DNA of 21,297 bases from Dehalococcoidales bacterium (lineage in GTDB: Bacteria > Chloroflexota > Dehalococcoidia > Dehalococcoidales > UBA5760). Below the pieces are notes generated by a model that had not been told where the DNA came from, searched no databases, and saw only the letters and a program-made list of their open reading frames with translations. This document shows positions 15,598 through 21,297 of the stretch, one piece after another. The translations under genes were made by a program, and so were the position numbers. The DNA lies in NCBI GenBank assembly GCA_016931015.1, contig JAFGFP010000026.1, positions 1 to 21,297 of the forward strand, given 5' to 3'. How positions within the stretch are numbered: position 1 is the stretch's first letter; each line of letters begins with the position of its first letter.

Positions 15598-16518
15598 TTA
15601 CTTCATTCTCCTTACCCAGAAGGTAAGCCAGATGAAGTGGCCGATGGCCACGGCCATAGCCACCGCCGCCGGTACCGCCGCCCGGGGGCTGAAAAGGGCC
15701 AGGGCGATAGCCGCCGCCATACCGTAGTTCTTCCTGGTGCCGGACAGTATCAGGCTGATTCGGCTGGCCTTATCGACGCCCGAGAATCTGGCGATACGGT
15801 TTACGAGGTAACCCACCACGAAGGTGCTGATAAAGGCGGCGGCGACGCTGGGTAGCAGCTTAAGAGGGTGCTCCAGAAAGGCGCTCTGGTTCAGGCCGAC
15901 GGTAGTATAGACCACCACGAAGAAGCCCCAGTTCACAATCGTTCCCCGGTATCTCTCCAGCTTCGAAGCGAGGCCGGTGCGCCTCAATAGCTGCGCGATA
16001 GCCAGGGGCAGGGCAATCAGCTCGCCCAGGGTAATGAGCAGGTTCACCGGGTGGATAACGCTGCTCCCCCAGAATATCGTCGAGATAATGGGCACGATAA
16101 AGAGGGCCGCAAGGTAACAGGCCACCGTACCCACCATGGAAAAGTCGGTATTACCCCCCAGGCGGTAGGTAAAGGGTATCACGGCCACCGCCGGGGGCAC
16201 CGCCGCCAGGAGGATAAAGCCGGTCCGTAGCTCAGGGTCCCGGACAATGAGAAACGAGAGCCCGATGAGAACCAGGGTCAGCACCACGTAGTTCATGATT
16301 AGCGACTGCAGGATAGGGCGCGAGACCTTTTTAAAGTCCAGGAACATTCTGGGGGAGACGCCCATGATAGACATGGTCATGATTATCGCCAGCAAGGGCA
16401 CCATCGCGGGACTGGCTCCGGTAGCCCCTTTAGGCAAAACCAGCCCGAACAAGAAAGCCAGGGCCAGGATAAAACCGGCATTCCTGAAGAGACCGGCAAC
16501 ACGACTGCCTAGCGTCAC
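15598..16518 (-). CDS. SBF/BASS-type membrane transporter (bile acid:sodium symporter superfamily-like)
   Basis: A 306-aa integral membrane protein with about ten hydrophobic segments, from AGFILALAFLFGLVLP near the N-terminus to AVAIGHFIWLTFWV near the C-terminus. Segments such as LAAVPPAVAVIPFTYRLGG and SGTRKNYGMAAAIALALF resemble the SBF family, which moves organic anions or other solutes with sodium. The substrate cannot be told. I choose GTG at 16518 as start because GAGGAG lies just before it and the first helix follows closely. The frame runs back to an ATG at 16653, but that has no ribosome-binding site and would add 45 hydrophilic residues. It is upstream of, and on the same strand as, the Wood-Ljungdahl genes, 191 nt away with a promoter between. 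A functional link to them is unproven. Confidence 0.72.
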   Translation of the reverse strand: MTLGSRVAGLFRNAGFILALAFLFGLVLPKGATGASPAMVPLLAIIMTMSIMGVSPRMFLDFKKVSRPILQSLIMNYVVLTLVLIGLSFLIVRDPELRTGFILLAAVPPAVAVIPFTYRLGGNTDFSMVGTVACYLAALFIVPIISTIFWGSSVIHPVNLLITLGELIALPLAIAQLLRRTGLASKLERYRGTIVNWGFFVVVYTTVGLNQSAFLEHPLKLLPSVAAAFISTFVVGYLVNRIARFSGVDKASRISLILSGTRKNYGMAAAIALALFSPRAAVPAAVAMAVAIGHFIWLTFWVRRMK

Positions 16519-16550
16519 TAAAATCTCCTCGCTATCCCCCGGAGTCCAGG

Positions 16551-16566
16551 CCCCGGTCAGCCGGGG
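16551..16566 (-). other. Leader hairpin before the SBF transporter gene
   Basis: CCCCGG (16551-16556) and CCGGGG (16561-16566) around TCAG form a perfect 6-bp stem about 33 nt before the chosen GTG start. No U-run follows. It could influence transcript stability or translation; with so short a stem in GC-rich DNA, chance is possible. Confidence 0.3.
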
Positions 16567-16685
16567 AAGACCAAGCCTAGTATCGTAAACAGTATACCCT
16601 AAGACAGGCCACCAACGCCTCATTAAACACCGGAGGATACCATCCCTAATCATGAATATTCAGGGGCAATATGCGCCCACCCTAT

Positions 16686-16714
16686 TTGGCGTAAACCCCG
16701 GCCTGTGCTATCAT
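16686..16714 (+). promoter_or_regulatory. Predicted extended -10 promoter giving a leaderless ybeY transcript
   Basis: TTGGCG (16686-16691) as a weak -35, 17-nt spacer, -10 TATCAT (16709-16714) preceded by TGC. Only 7 nt separate the -10 box from the GTG at 16722, so transcription would start at or next to the start codon. Confidence 0.55.
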
Positions 16715-16721
16715 TACCCCC

Positions 16722-17177
16722 GTGGAGATTAACGTCCTGATTGAGGAAGAATTCGAGGACTGCCTGGAAGCCGGCTGGCTTAAGGGCCTGGCGGAACAGG
16801 TGCTCACTCTCCAGGAGGCCAGCGCGGAAACGGAGCTCGGTCTGGTTATCGCCGGCCAGGAAAGGGTGCGGGCCCTAAACAAGAACTACCGGGGTAAGGA
16901 TGTCCCCACCGACGTCCTCGCCTTCTCCACCCTACCCGATGCCGGAGAGCCCTTTATTCTGCCGCCCGACGGCCGGCTCCACCTGGGCGAGGTCATCATC
17001 TCCTACCCCCAGGCGGTGATACAGGCCGGGGAGGAGAGCCACTCCGTCGAGAAGGAGATGGCTACCCTTATCACCCACGGGGTGCTTCACCTGCTGGGGT
17101 TCGACGATGAAACGCCGGAGCTAAGAGAGCAGATGCGGGCCAGGGAGCAGGAAATCCTGAGCCGACTGGAGATATAG
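16722..17177 (+). CDS. ybeY: Endoribonuclease YbeY, rRNA maturation factor
   Basis: A 151-aa member of the UPF0054/YbeY family, a metal-dependent RNase acting in 16S rRNA 3'-end processing and ribosome quality control. The family segments are present: LNKNYRGKDVPTDVLAFS (R57 matching the conserved Arg) and HGVLHLLGFDDE. In the metal site H119 and H123 are present, but the usual third histidine (HxxxHxxxxxH) is D129 here. The start is GTG 16722; no Shine-Dalgarno sequence precedes it, while an extended -10 box ends 7 nt upstream, which fits leaderless translation. The flavoprotein gene follows by 23 nt on the same strand. Length is normal. Confidence 0.93.
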   Translation: MEINVLIEEEFEDCLEAGWLKGLAEQVLTLQEASAETELGLVIAGQERVRALNKNYRGKDVPTDVLAFSTLPDAGEPFILPPDGRLHLGEVIISYPQAVIQAGEESHSVEKEMATLITHGVLHLLGFDDETPELREQMRAREQEILSRLEI

Positions 17178-17200
17178 ACCAGCACCGAGGAGAGCCGTAG

Positions 17201-17776
17201 ATGAGAGTTCTGGGGATTAGCGGCAGCCCGCGCCGGGGCGGTAACACCGACCTCCTCCTGGCCGAGGTCATGCGGGGGGCAGTAAGCAAAGGGGCCGAGG
17301 TTAAGACCATCATCCTTAACGACCTAAAGATTACCCCCTGCCAGCACTGCGATGCCTGTCTTGAGGCGGGCAGGTGCCGCATAGACGACGATATGCAGCA
17401 GGTCTACCGCGAGCTCGAGCAGGCCGACCGGGTGGTGCTGGCCTCACCCATCCAGTTCATGGGGCCCAGCGCGCAGCTTAAGCTGATGATTGACCGCTGT
17501 CAGGCACTGTGGGCCAGGAAATACGTGCTCAAGAGGCCACCCCTCAAAGACCGCCGGGAGAGAAAGGGGCTCTTCGTGGCCGCGGGCGCGCTTAAGAAAG
17601 CCGACCTCTTCCTCCCGGCGGTGACCATCGTAAAGGCCATGTTCACGGTCACCGATATCAGCTACGCCGGAGAGCTACTGTTTCCCGGGATAGACGAGAA
17701 AAGGGCTATCGCCGGGCACCCCGAGGCCCTGAGTCAGGCCTTCCGGGCGGGCGAGAAGCTGGTTCTGGACTGCTAG
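17201..17776 (+). CDS. Iron-sulfur flavoprotein-like NAD(P)H/FMN reductase
   Basis: A 191-aa flavodoxin-fold protein. The N-terminal GISGSPRRGGNTD is the FMN-phosphate loop of the NADPH-dependent FMN reductase family, and ASPIQFMGPSAQLKLMIDR is the second flavin-contact region. C47, C50, C53 and C59 form CX2CX2CX5C, which fits the compact [4Fe-4S] motif of archaeal and clostridial iron-sulfur flavoproteins (Isf). Such proteins pass electrons from ferredoxin to acceptors such as O2 or peroxide in anaerobes; the partner here is unknown. Start ATG 17201 has GAGGAG upstream. It is the last gene of a two-gene plus-strand unit with ybeY and is followed by a terminator at 17856-17885. Confidence 0.85.
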   Translation: MRVLGISGSPRRGGNTDLLLAEVMRGAVSKGAEVKTIILNDLKITPCQHCDACLEAGRCRIDDDMQQVYRELEQADRVVLASPIQFMGPSAQLKLMIDRCQALWARKYVLKRPPLKDRRERKGLFVAAGALKKADLFLPAVTIVKAMFTVTDISYAGELLFPGIDEKRAIAGHPEALSQAFRAGEKLVLDC

Positions 17777-17796
17777 CACCAAGACCGCCAAATAAA

Positions 17797-17842
17797 AAGC
17801 TACTGAGAGCTCCGGCTAGACTGCTTTCACTCTCAGTAGCTT
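17797..17842 (-). terminator. Intrinsic terminator of the ABC ATPase gene
   Basis: A perfect 13-bp stem (17797-17809 with 17830-17842) around a 20-nt loop. Read on the minus strand the stem runs into GCTTTTTATTT, a proper U-run, 29 nt after the ABC ATPase stop. On the plus strand only TTAAAATTC follows, so it works mainly leftward. Confidence 0.8.
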
Positions 17843-17855
17843 AAAATTCAGGTTT

Positions 17856-17885
17856 TAACCGACGGAACGGTTACTTTTTGCTTTT
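17856..17885 (+). terminator. Intrinsic terminator of the ybeY-flavoprotein unit
   Basis: TAACCG (17856-17861) and CGGTTA (17868-17873) around ACGGAA form a 6-bp stem, followed by CTTTTTGCTTTT. The right arm contains the stop codon of the convergent ABC ATPase gene, and the T-run is the complement of its lysine-rich C-terminal codons. Confidence 0.6.
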
Positions 17886-19424
17886 CTTACCCTCGGCTTC
17901 CTCTTCCTCACCGAGCACGAAGTGGAGAAGCTGCCTTTCCGAGGTCTCATGAGGCAGAACCTCGTGGGTTATCCTGCCCAGACGCATGACCAGAATGCGG
18001 TCGGCGGCGATCATTATCTCTCTCAGGTCGGACGACAGGAGGATCACCCCCAGCCCATTCTCCCTGACCTGCTGACGCACTACCTCATAGATTTCCTCAC
18101 GAGCGCCGACGTCAACACCGCGCGTCGGCTCATCCAGAATCAAGAGCCTTGATTCGGCGGCCAGCCACTTACCGATAACCACCTTCTGCTGATTACCACC
18201 GCTCAAGAACTTGACCAGACGGCCGGGCTCCGGGGGACGAAGGGCCACGTCCTTAATAATCCCCCGTACCAAGTCGCGGGCCATCCCGCCGATTATGACG
18301 AAGCCCCGGGTTACCCTCTGAAAAGCCGGGAGAATCAGGTTGAAGAGCACCGACTGCTCGGCGATGATGCCCTCCGCCTGGCGGTCCTCGGTAACGAAAC
18401 CGATACCCATTTTCTTGGCCACGGAGGGGCTGAGTTTCTTCATGTTAACCGGCTCACCGTCGAACAGCATCTCTCCGGTTATAGTGAAGGTCTTGGGCAG
18501 AGCGCCGAAGATTGTCTTCCCCAGCTCGGTCTTGCCGGCACCAATCTGCCCGGCGATGCCTACGATTTCTCCCTTGCCCACTTTCATGTCGACGTCGGTG
18601 TAGAGCACCTTGTCTTTCTCTTTGGCATTCATACCGTGGAGCTCGATGATGCTCTCCTTAGGCTTCTTATAGGTATCCTCGCGGACAACCTCAGCGCTGA
18701 CCTTCTTCCCGGTCATCTTCTCTACCAGCATCGAGAGGTCAAGCTCCGAGATGGCATAAGTGCCCTCGATACGTCCGTCCCGGATAACCGTGCACCTGTC
18801 GGCGATGTCGAAGACCTCGTTCAGCTTGTGGGTTATGTAGACGATGGCCACGCCCTTTTCACGCAGCGTGTTTACCAGTTCGTAGAGGTGCCCGATTTCA
18901 TCATAAGAGAGAGCCGCCGAGGGCTCATCCATGATGAAGACCACCGGGTCGTAGGAGAGCGCCCGGGCAATCTCGACCTCCTGCTGGTCGGCCACCTTCA
19001 GGTCGCCCACCACCGCCGACGGCGGAACACTGCTGCCTAGACTGCCGAGGACTTCGGAAGCCCGCTTTCTGGTGTAGCCCCACCTTATCATACCCCGCCG
19101 CGACGGCAGCCGCCCCATGAAGATATTCTCGGCGACGGTAAGGTACTTCACCAGACCGAACTCCTGATACACCATGGAGACCCGGTTCCGCTGCGCCTCG
19201 GTAGGGTTGTTAAATCTTACGTTTTTACCGGCGATAAGATAATCACCGCTATCAGGTCGGTGCACGCCCATCAGCGTCTTCATGAGAACGCTCTTACCGG
19301 CGCCATTCTCCCCGAGAAGGGCATGAACCTCGCCGGCACGCACGTCAAAGTTGACATCGTACAGTACCTGCACCCCTCCGAAGGACTTGTTAATGTTCGT
19401 CATTTTCAGGGCAACTTCGTCCAA
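17871..19424 (-). CDS. Sugar/nucleoside-type ABC transporter ATP-binding protein (two nucleotide-binding domains)
   Basis: A 517-aa RbsA/XylG-like ATPase with tandem nucleotide-binding domains. Domain 1 has Walker A GENGAGKS (38-45), Walker B IMDE (164-167) and H-loop ITHK; its signature region reads LKVADQQEVEIARALS (from 142), where relatives usually have LSV or LSI. Domain 2 has Walker A GQIGAGKT (292-299), signature LSGGNQQ (407-413) and Walker B LILDE (428-432), with Ser at the H-loop position, as is common for this family. The C-terminus is a charged tail (EEEEAEGKKSKK). Start TTG 19424 is preceded by AAAGGAGG. The family energises uptake of ribose, xylose or nucleosides, but no permease or binding protein is adjacent. 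Promoter and terminator bracket it as a single-gene transcript. Confidence 0.9.
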   Translation of the reverse strand: MDEVALKMTNINKSFGGVQVLYDVNFDVRAGEVHALLGENGAGKSVLMKTLMGVHRPDSGDYLIAGKNVRFNNPTEAQRNRVSMVYQEFGLVKYLTVAENIFMGRLPSRRGMIRWGYTRKRASEVLGSLGSSVPPSAVVGDLKVADQQEVEIARALSYDPVVFIMDEPSAALSYDEIGHLYELVNTLREKGVAIVYITHKLNEVFDIADRCTVIRDGRIEGTYAISELDLSMLVEKMTGKKVSAEVVREDTYKKPKESIIELHGMNAKEKDKVLYTDVDMKVGKGEIVGIAGQIGAGKTELGKTIFGALPKTFTITGEMLFDGEPVNMKKLSPSVAKKMGIGFVTEDRQAEGIIAEQSVLFNLILPAFQRVTRGFVIIGGMARDLVRGIIKDVALRPPEPGRLVKFLSGGNQQKVVIGKWLAAESRLLILDEPTRGVDVGAREEIYEVVRQQVRENGLGVILLSSDLREIMIAADRILVMRLGRITHEVLPHETSERQLLHFVLGEEEEAEGKKSKK

Positions 19425-19573
19425 CTTCTGCCTCCTTTAGCGGTTCATTGAGCAATAAACCACCTGATAGTCTTGACTTCTTTGGTAATCCACACCGAAC
19501 CCCGTCCCCACCAAAAAATATACTACAGACCACGAGAGATTGCAAGATTCTCCCCAGGCTACTTACCGAGATT

Positions 19574-19601
19574 ATTATACTATAGAAATAGGGAAAGTCA
19601 A
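19574..19601 (-). promoter_or_regulatory. Near-consensus promoter of the ABC ATPase gene
   Basis: On the minus strand: -35 TTGACT (19596-19601), 16-nt spacer, perfect -10 TATAAT (19574-19579). A start near 19567 leaves a leader of about 143 nt before TTG 19424. The leader contains a TTTGGT/ACCAAA pair (19481-19486 with 19510-19515) but no riboswitch I recognise. The rest of the 282-nt gap holds no gene. Confidence 0.75.
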
Positions 19602-19663
19602 GCCATCATTCGGCTGGTTCGCTACCATAAAATTAATGACCGCCCCCCATAAATTAAGCAAAA

Positions 19664-19677
19664 GTTATCTACATAAC
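19664..19677 (-). terminator. Weak terminator-like hairpin after pth
   Basis: GTTAT (19664-19668) pairs with ATAAC (19673-19677) around four bases; on the minus strand TTTTGCTTAATTT follows. The stem is short and AT-rich, so activity is doubtful. Confidence 0.3.
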
Positions 19678-19706
19678 ATCAACTAAACACAGTCTAGGCC
19701 GCGAGC

Positions 19707-20300
19707 TTAAGCCCCGGCCCTCTGGTTATATTTGTTCATGGCCGCTGAGATGCCCCCGGTGAGAAAACACTCGATAGCTTCACTCACCCGGGGTATCACC
19801 TGGGCCACGAGGCGCGCTTCCTCCGGGGTGAAATCGCCGAGCACGTAAGAGATAACGCCGCTACCGTCCTGAGCCGGGTTCTCGCCCGCACCCGGCCGCC
19901 CGATTCCCACTCGGAGACGGGGGAAGTCCTCGCTCCCCAGGGAGGAAATAATAGAGCTAACCCCTTTATGACCCCCGGAGCTACCCCCACCACGGAGGCG
20001 GATTTTACCCAGGGGAATGTCTAGGTCGTCGTGGATAACGAGCAGGTCGCTCAGGGCGACCTTATACTTCTTTACCAGCCGGCCTACCGAGAGCCCGCTC
20101 AAGTTCATAAAGGTCTGCGGTTTAGCCAAAATCAAGCCGTCCCCCGCTACCCGGCCGGTGCCGAGGCGCGCTTTGGCCCAGCGGCTGTCGAAGCGAATCC
20201 CCTGCCGCCGGGCAAAGTGATTAAGGCACCTGAAACCGATATTATGCCGGTTACGGGCATAGCTCTGCCCGGGGTTACCCAGTCCTACAATCAGCTTCAT
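19707..20300 (-). CDS. pth: Peptidyl-tRNA hydrolase
   Basis: A 197-aa Pth family member that releases tRNA from peptidyl-tRNA dropped by stalled ribosomes. The N-terminal LIVGLGNPG holds N9, RHNIGF holds the catalytic H19, KPQTFMNLSG holds N66 and VIHDDLDIP holds D91. The glycine-rich RLRGGGSSGGHKG follows. Length is normal. Start ATG 20300 uses an AGGGAG site that lies in the last codons of the upstream transglutaminase gene; the two genes are 9 nt apart, so they are probably co-translated. A housekeeping gene unrelated to the C1 pathway. Confidence 0.97.
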   Translation of the reverse strand: MKLIVGLGNPGQSYARNRHNIGFRCLNHFARRQGIRFDSRWAKARLGTGRVAGDGLILAKPQTFMNLSGLSVGRLVKKYKVALSDLLVIHDDLDIPLGKIRLRGGGSSGGHKGVSSIISSLGSEDFPRLRVGIGRPGAGENPAQDGSGVISYVLGDFTPEEARLVAQVIPRVSEAIECFLTGGISAAMNKYNQRAGA

Positions 20301-20309
20301 GGTTTAAGC

Positions 20310-20831
20310 TCACTCCCTTGAACTTACTCCGGCCCTTCTCCCACCCACCTTACGATGGTACGCTATCTTGAGGTTGGAGAGCCAGCGCAAAGGGGCAAAG
20401 ATGGGGTGATTATAGAGCCTCTTATACCAGGCGGGAATCTCCTGCCACCGGGTGATATACTCAGGTTTCCCGAGGTGACTCCCCGGCTGAGTATCGCCGA
20501 GCAGAGACACGATGCCACTATCCGGGGCCGGGTCCAGGCTGAGCCACCGGCCGTCCACCCGGGCCTCGACCCAAAAGTGGACGCTGAACGGCTCCAGCCT
20601 GGTCATGGGTAGCTCCCCGGCCGTGGGGCGCCCCTCCACGTACCTGGCCTCGATGCCACGCTCCCTGAGCCTGGCTACCAGCAGCTCCGCCTTAATGCCG
20701 CACTGACCGCGCCGCCGGGTCAGGGTAAGCACGGTATCGCCCCAGGATGAAAGGGCATACCTGATGTTCTCCTTAACCCAGCGGTACTCGGCGACCGCCG
20801 CTTCGTACTGCGTCATTTCATCACTTGTCAT
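20310..20831 (-). CDS. Small transglutaminase-fold (cysteine protease-like) protein
   Basis: A 173-aa cytoplasmic-looking protein with the transglutaminase-like core: C44 in RRGQCGIKAELL, H85 in FSVHFWVEA and D100 in WLSLDPAPD form the Cys-His-Asp triad in the right order, so catalysis is possible. No signal peptide or membrane segment is seen. The substrate is unknown; relatives hydrolyse or crosslink amide bonds. I place the start at ATG 20831, overlapping the 3' end of ligA by 11 nt (ATG 20816 is the alternative). The frame continues upstream to 20969, but those residues are Arg/Ser/Pro-rich and lie entirely inside ligA in another frame. Coupling to ligA translation is likely. Confidence 0.78.
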   Translation of the reverse strand: MTSDEMTQYEAAVAEYRWVKENIRYALSSWGDTVLTLTRRRGQCGIKAELLVARLRERGIEARYVEGRPTAGELPMTRLEPFSVHFWVEARVDGRWLSLDPAPDSGIVSLLGDTQPGSHLGKPEYITRWQEIPAWYKRLYNHPIFAPLRWLSNLKIAYHRKVGGRRAGVSSRE

Positions 20832-21297
20832 CAGCATCCAGCATGGCGAGCAGCTCCGCCTCAGTAATCTGCTTAACGCCCAGCGCCTCGGCGCGGGCCA
20901 GCTTCGAGCCGGGCTCGGCCCCGACCACGAGGTAGTTCGTCTTACGGGTGACATCGCTCTTGGCGGCACCGCCGAGGGCCTTTATCCGGGCCTCCGCCTC
21001 CGGGCGGCTGAAGCTCTCCAGGCGGCCGGTGATGACGAACTCCTGCCCGGCCAGGGGTAACTCCTCGGATTTAGTCGTTTCCTCCCTGGGGTCGACCCCG
21101 ACCGCCTTCAGGCGGCGGATAATATCCCGGTTCGCCGCCTGCCCGAAGAAGGCGATAATGCTCTCGGTAATCTTAGGGCCCACCGTAGCTACCGAAATAA
21201 GTTCTTCCCTCGAGGCGCTAGCCAGCCCGTCGAGGCTGCCGAAGCGGCGTGCCAGAACCTCGGCCATCTCGGCGCCGACGTGCCGTATCCCCAGGGC
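20821..21297 (-). CDS. ligA: NAD-dependent DNA ligase, C-terminal part (partial)
   Basis: Only the last 158 residues are in the window; the frame is open through base 21297, beginning ALGIRHVGAEMAEVLARRFG. This is the helix-hairpin-helix region (a second hairpin reads VATVGPKITESI), followed by a linker and a BRCT domain (GQEFVITGRLESFSRPEAE, then GGAAKSDVTRKTNYLVVG). LigA seals nicks in replication and repair; adenylation and OB domains would lie off the edge. The protein ends in DADDK, with the stop overlapping the transglutaminase start. Confidence 0.96.
   Translation of the reverse strand, partial: ALGIRHVGAEMAEVLARRFGSLDGLASASREELISVATVGPKITESIIAFFGQAANRDIIRRLKAVGVDPREETTKSEELPLAGQEFVITGRLESFSRPEAEARIKALGGAAKSDVTRKTNYLVVGAEPGSKLARAEALGVKQITEAELLAMLDADDK

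Noticed and set aside
20832..20969. N-terminal extension of the transglutaminase gene
   Set aside because: It lies wholly inside the ligA BRCT coding region in another frame and reads as an Arg/Ser/Pro-rich shadow.
1..21297. CRISPR arrays, tRNA or rRNA genes, insertion sequences, attachment sites
   Set aside because: The only tandem repeats seen are the 14-bp units at 15501-15542, which have no spacers. Gaps are all under 300 bases, and none shows a tRNA cloverleaf or a transposase or integrase fragment.
1..21297. Apparent excess of TTAAG/CTTAC-like words in otherwise GC-rich coding DNA
   Set aside because: It is seen on both strands and in every gene type, so it is more likely a genome-wide codon or word preference than a local signal. 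I could not count it properly.

Overview
The window is about 21.3 kb of GC-rich bacterial chromosome, densely packed and mostly transcribed from the minus strand. It is dominated by a nearly complete bacterial Wood-Ljungdahl (reductive acetyl-CoA) locus, so the host is an anaerobe that fixes or oxidises C1 units. The full-length bacterial-type acetyl-CoA synthase, FolD, Fhs and MetV/MetF exclude an archaeon. The gene set and base composition fit an uncultured anaerobic Chloroflexota (Dehalococcoidia-like) lineage. That placement is inference and cannot be proven from the sequence alone.

Region 1 (1-1300, minus): metF (cut by the window edge) preceded by metV, which together reduce methylene-THF to methyl-THF. 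metV is visibly AT-richer than its neighbours. It has its own extended -10 promoter, and a hairpin lies between that promoter and acsE, so metV-metF looks like a separate transcription unit.

Region 2 (1328-15406, minus): transcription runs from high to low coordinate: cooC-like 2, fhs, acsV, cooC, folD, a 72-aa protein of unknown function, acsD, cooS, acsB, acsC, acsE. The genes encode the methyl branch (Fhs, bifunctional FolD), methyl transfer (AcsE to the corrinoid protein AcsCD, reactivated by AcsV), the carbonyl branch (CooS) and acetyl-CoA synthesis (AcsB). Two CooC-type ATPases probably serve nickel-site maturation. Most gaps are 11-60 nt. A strong sigma70-type promoter lies upstream of cooC-like 2; its -10 box sits inside three tandem 14-bp repeats that look like an operator.

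Region 3 (15598-17776): a minus-strand ten-helix SBF/BASS-type transporter, then a plus-strand pair: ybeY (apparently leaderless, GTG start) and an iron-sulfur flavoprotein-like gene. Two intrinsic terminators facing opposite ways close the convergent junction at 17797-17885.

Region 4 (17871-21297, minus): a single-gene unit for a two-domain sugar/nucleoside-type ABC ATPase, with a near-consensus promoter and a leader of about 143 nt but no permease or binding protein in view; then pth, a small transglutaminase-fold protein, and the 3' end of ligA, which overlaps the transglutaminase gene by 11 nt.

No tRNA, rRNA, CRISPR array, insertion sequence or phage gene was seen. No gap between genes exceeds 300 bases. 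Start codons of fhs, folD, the SBF transporter and the transglutaminase gene were placed by ribosome-binding sites or overlap rather than by the longest reading frame.
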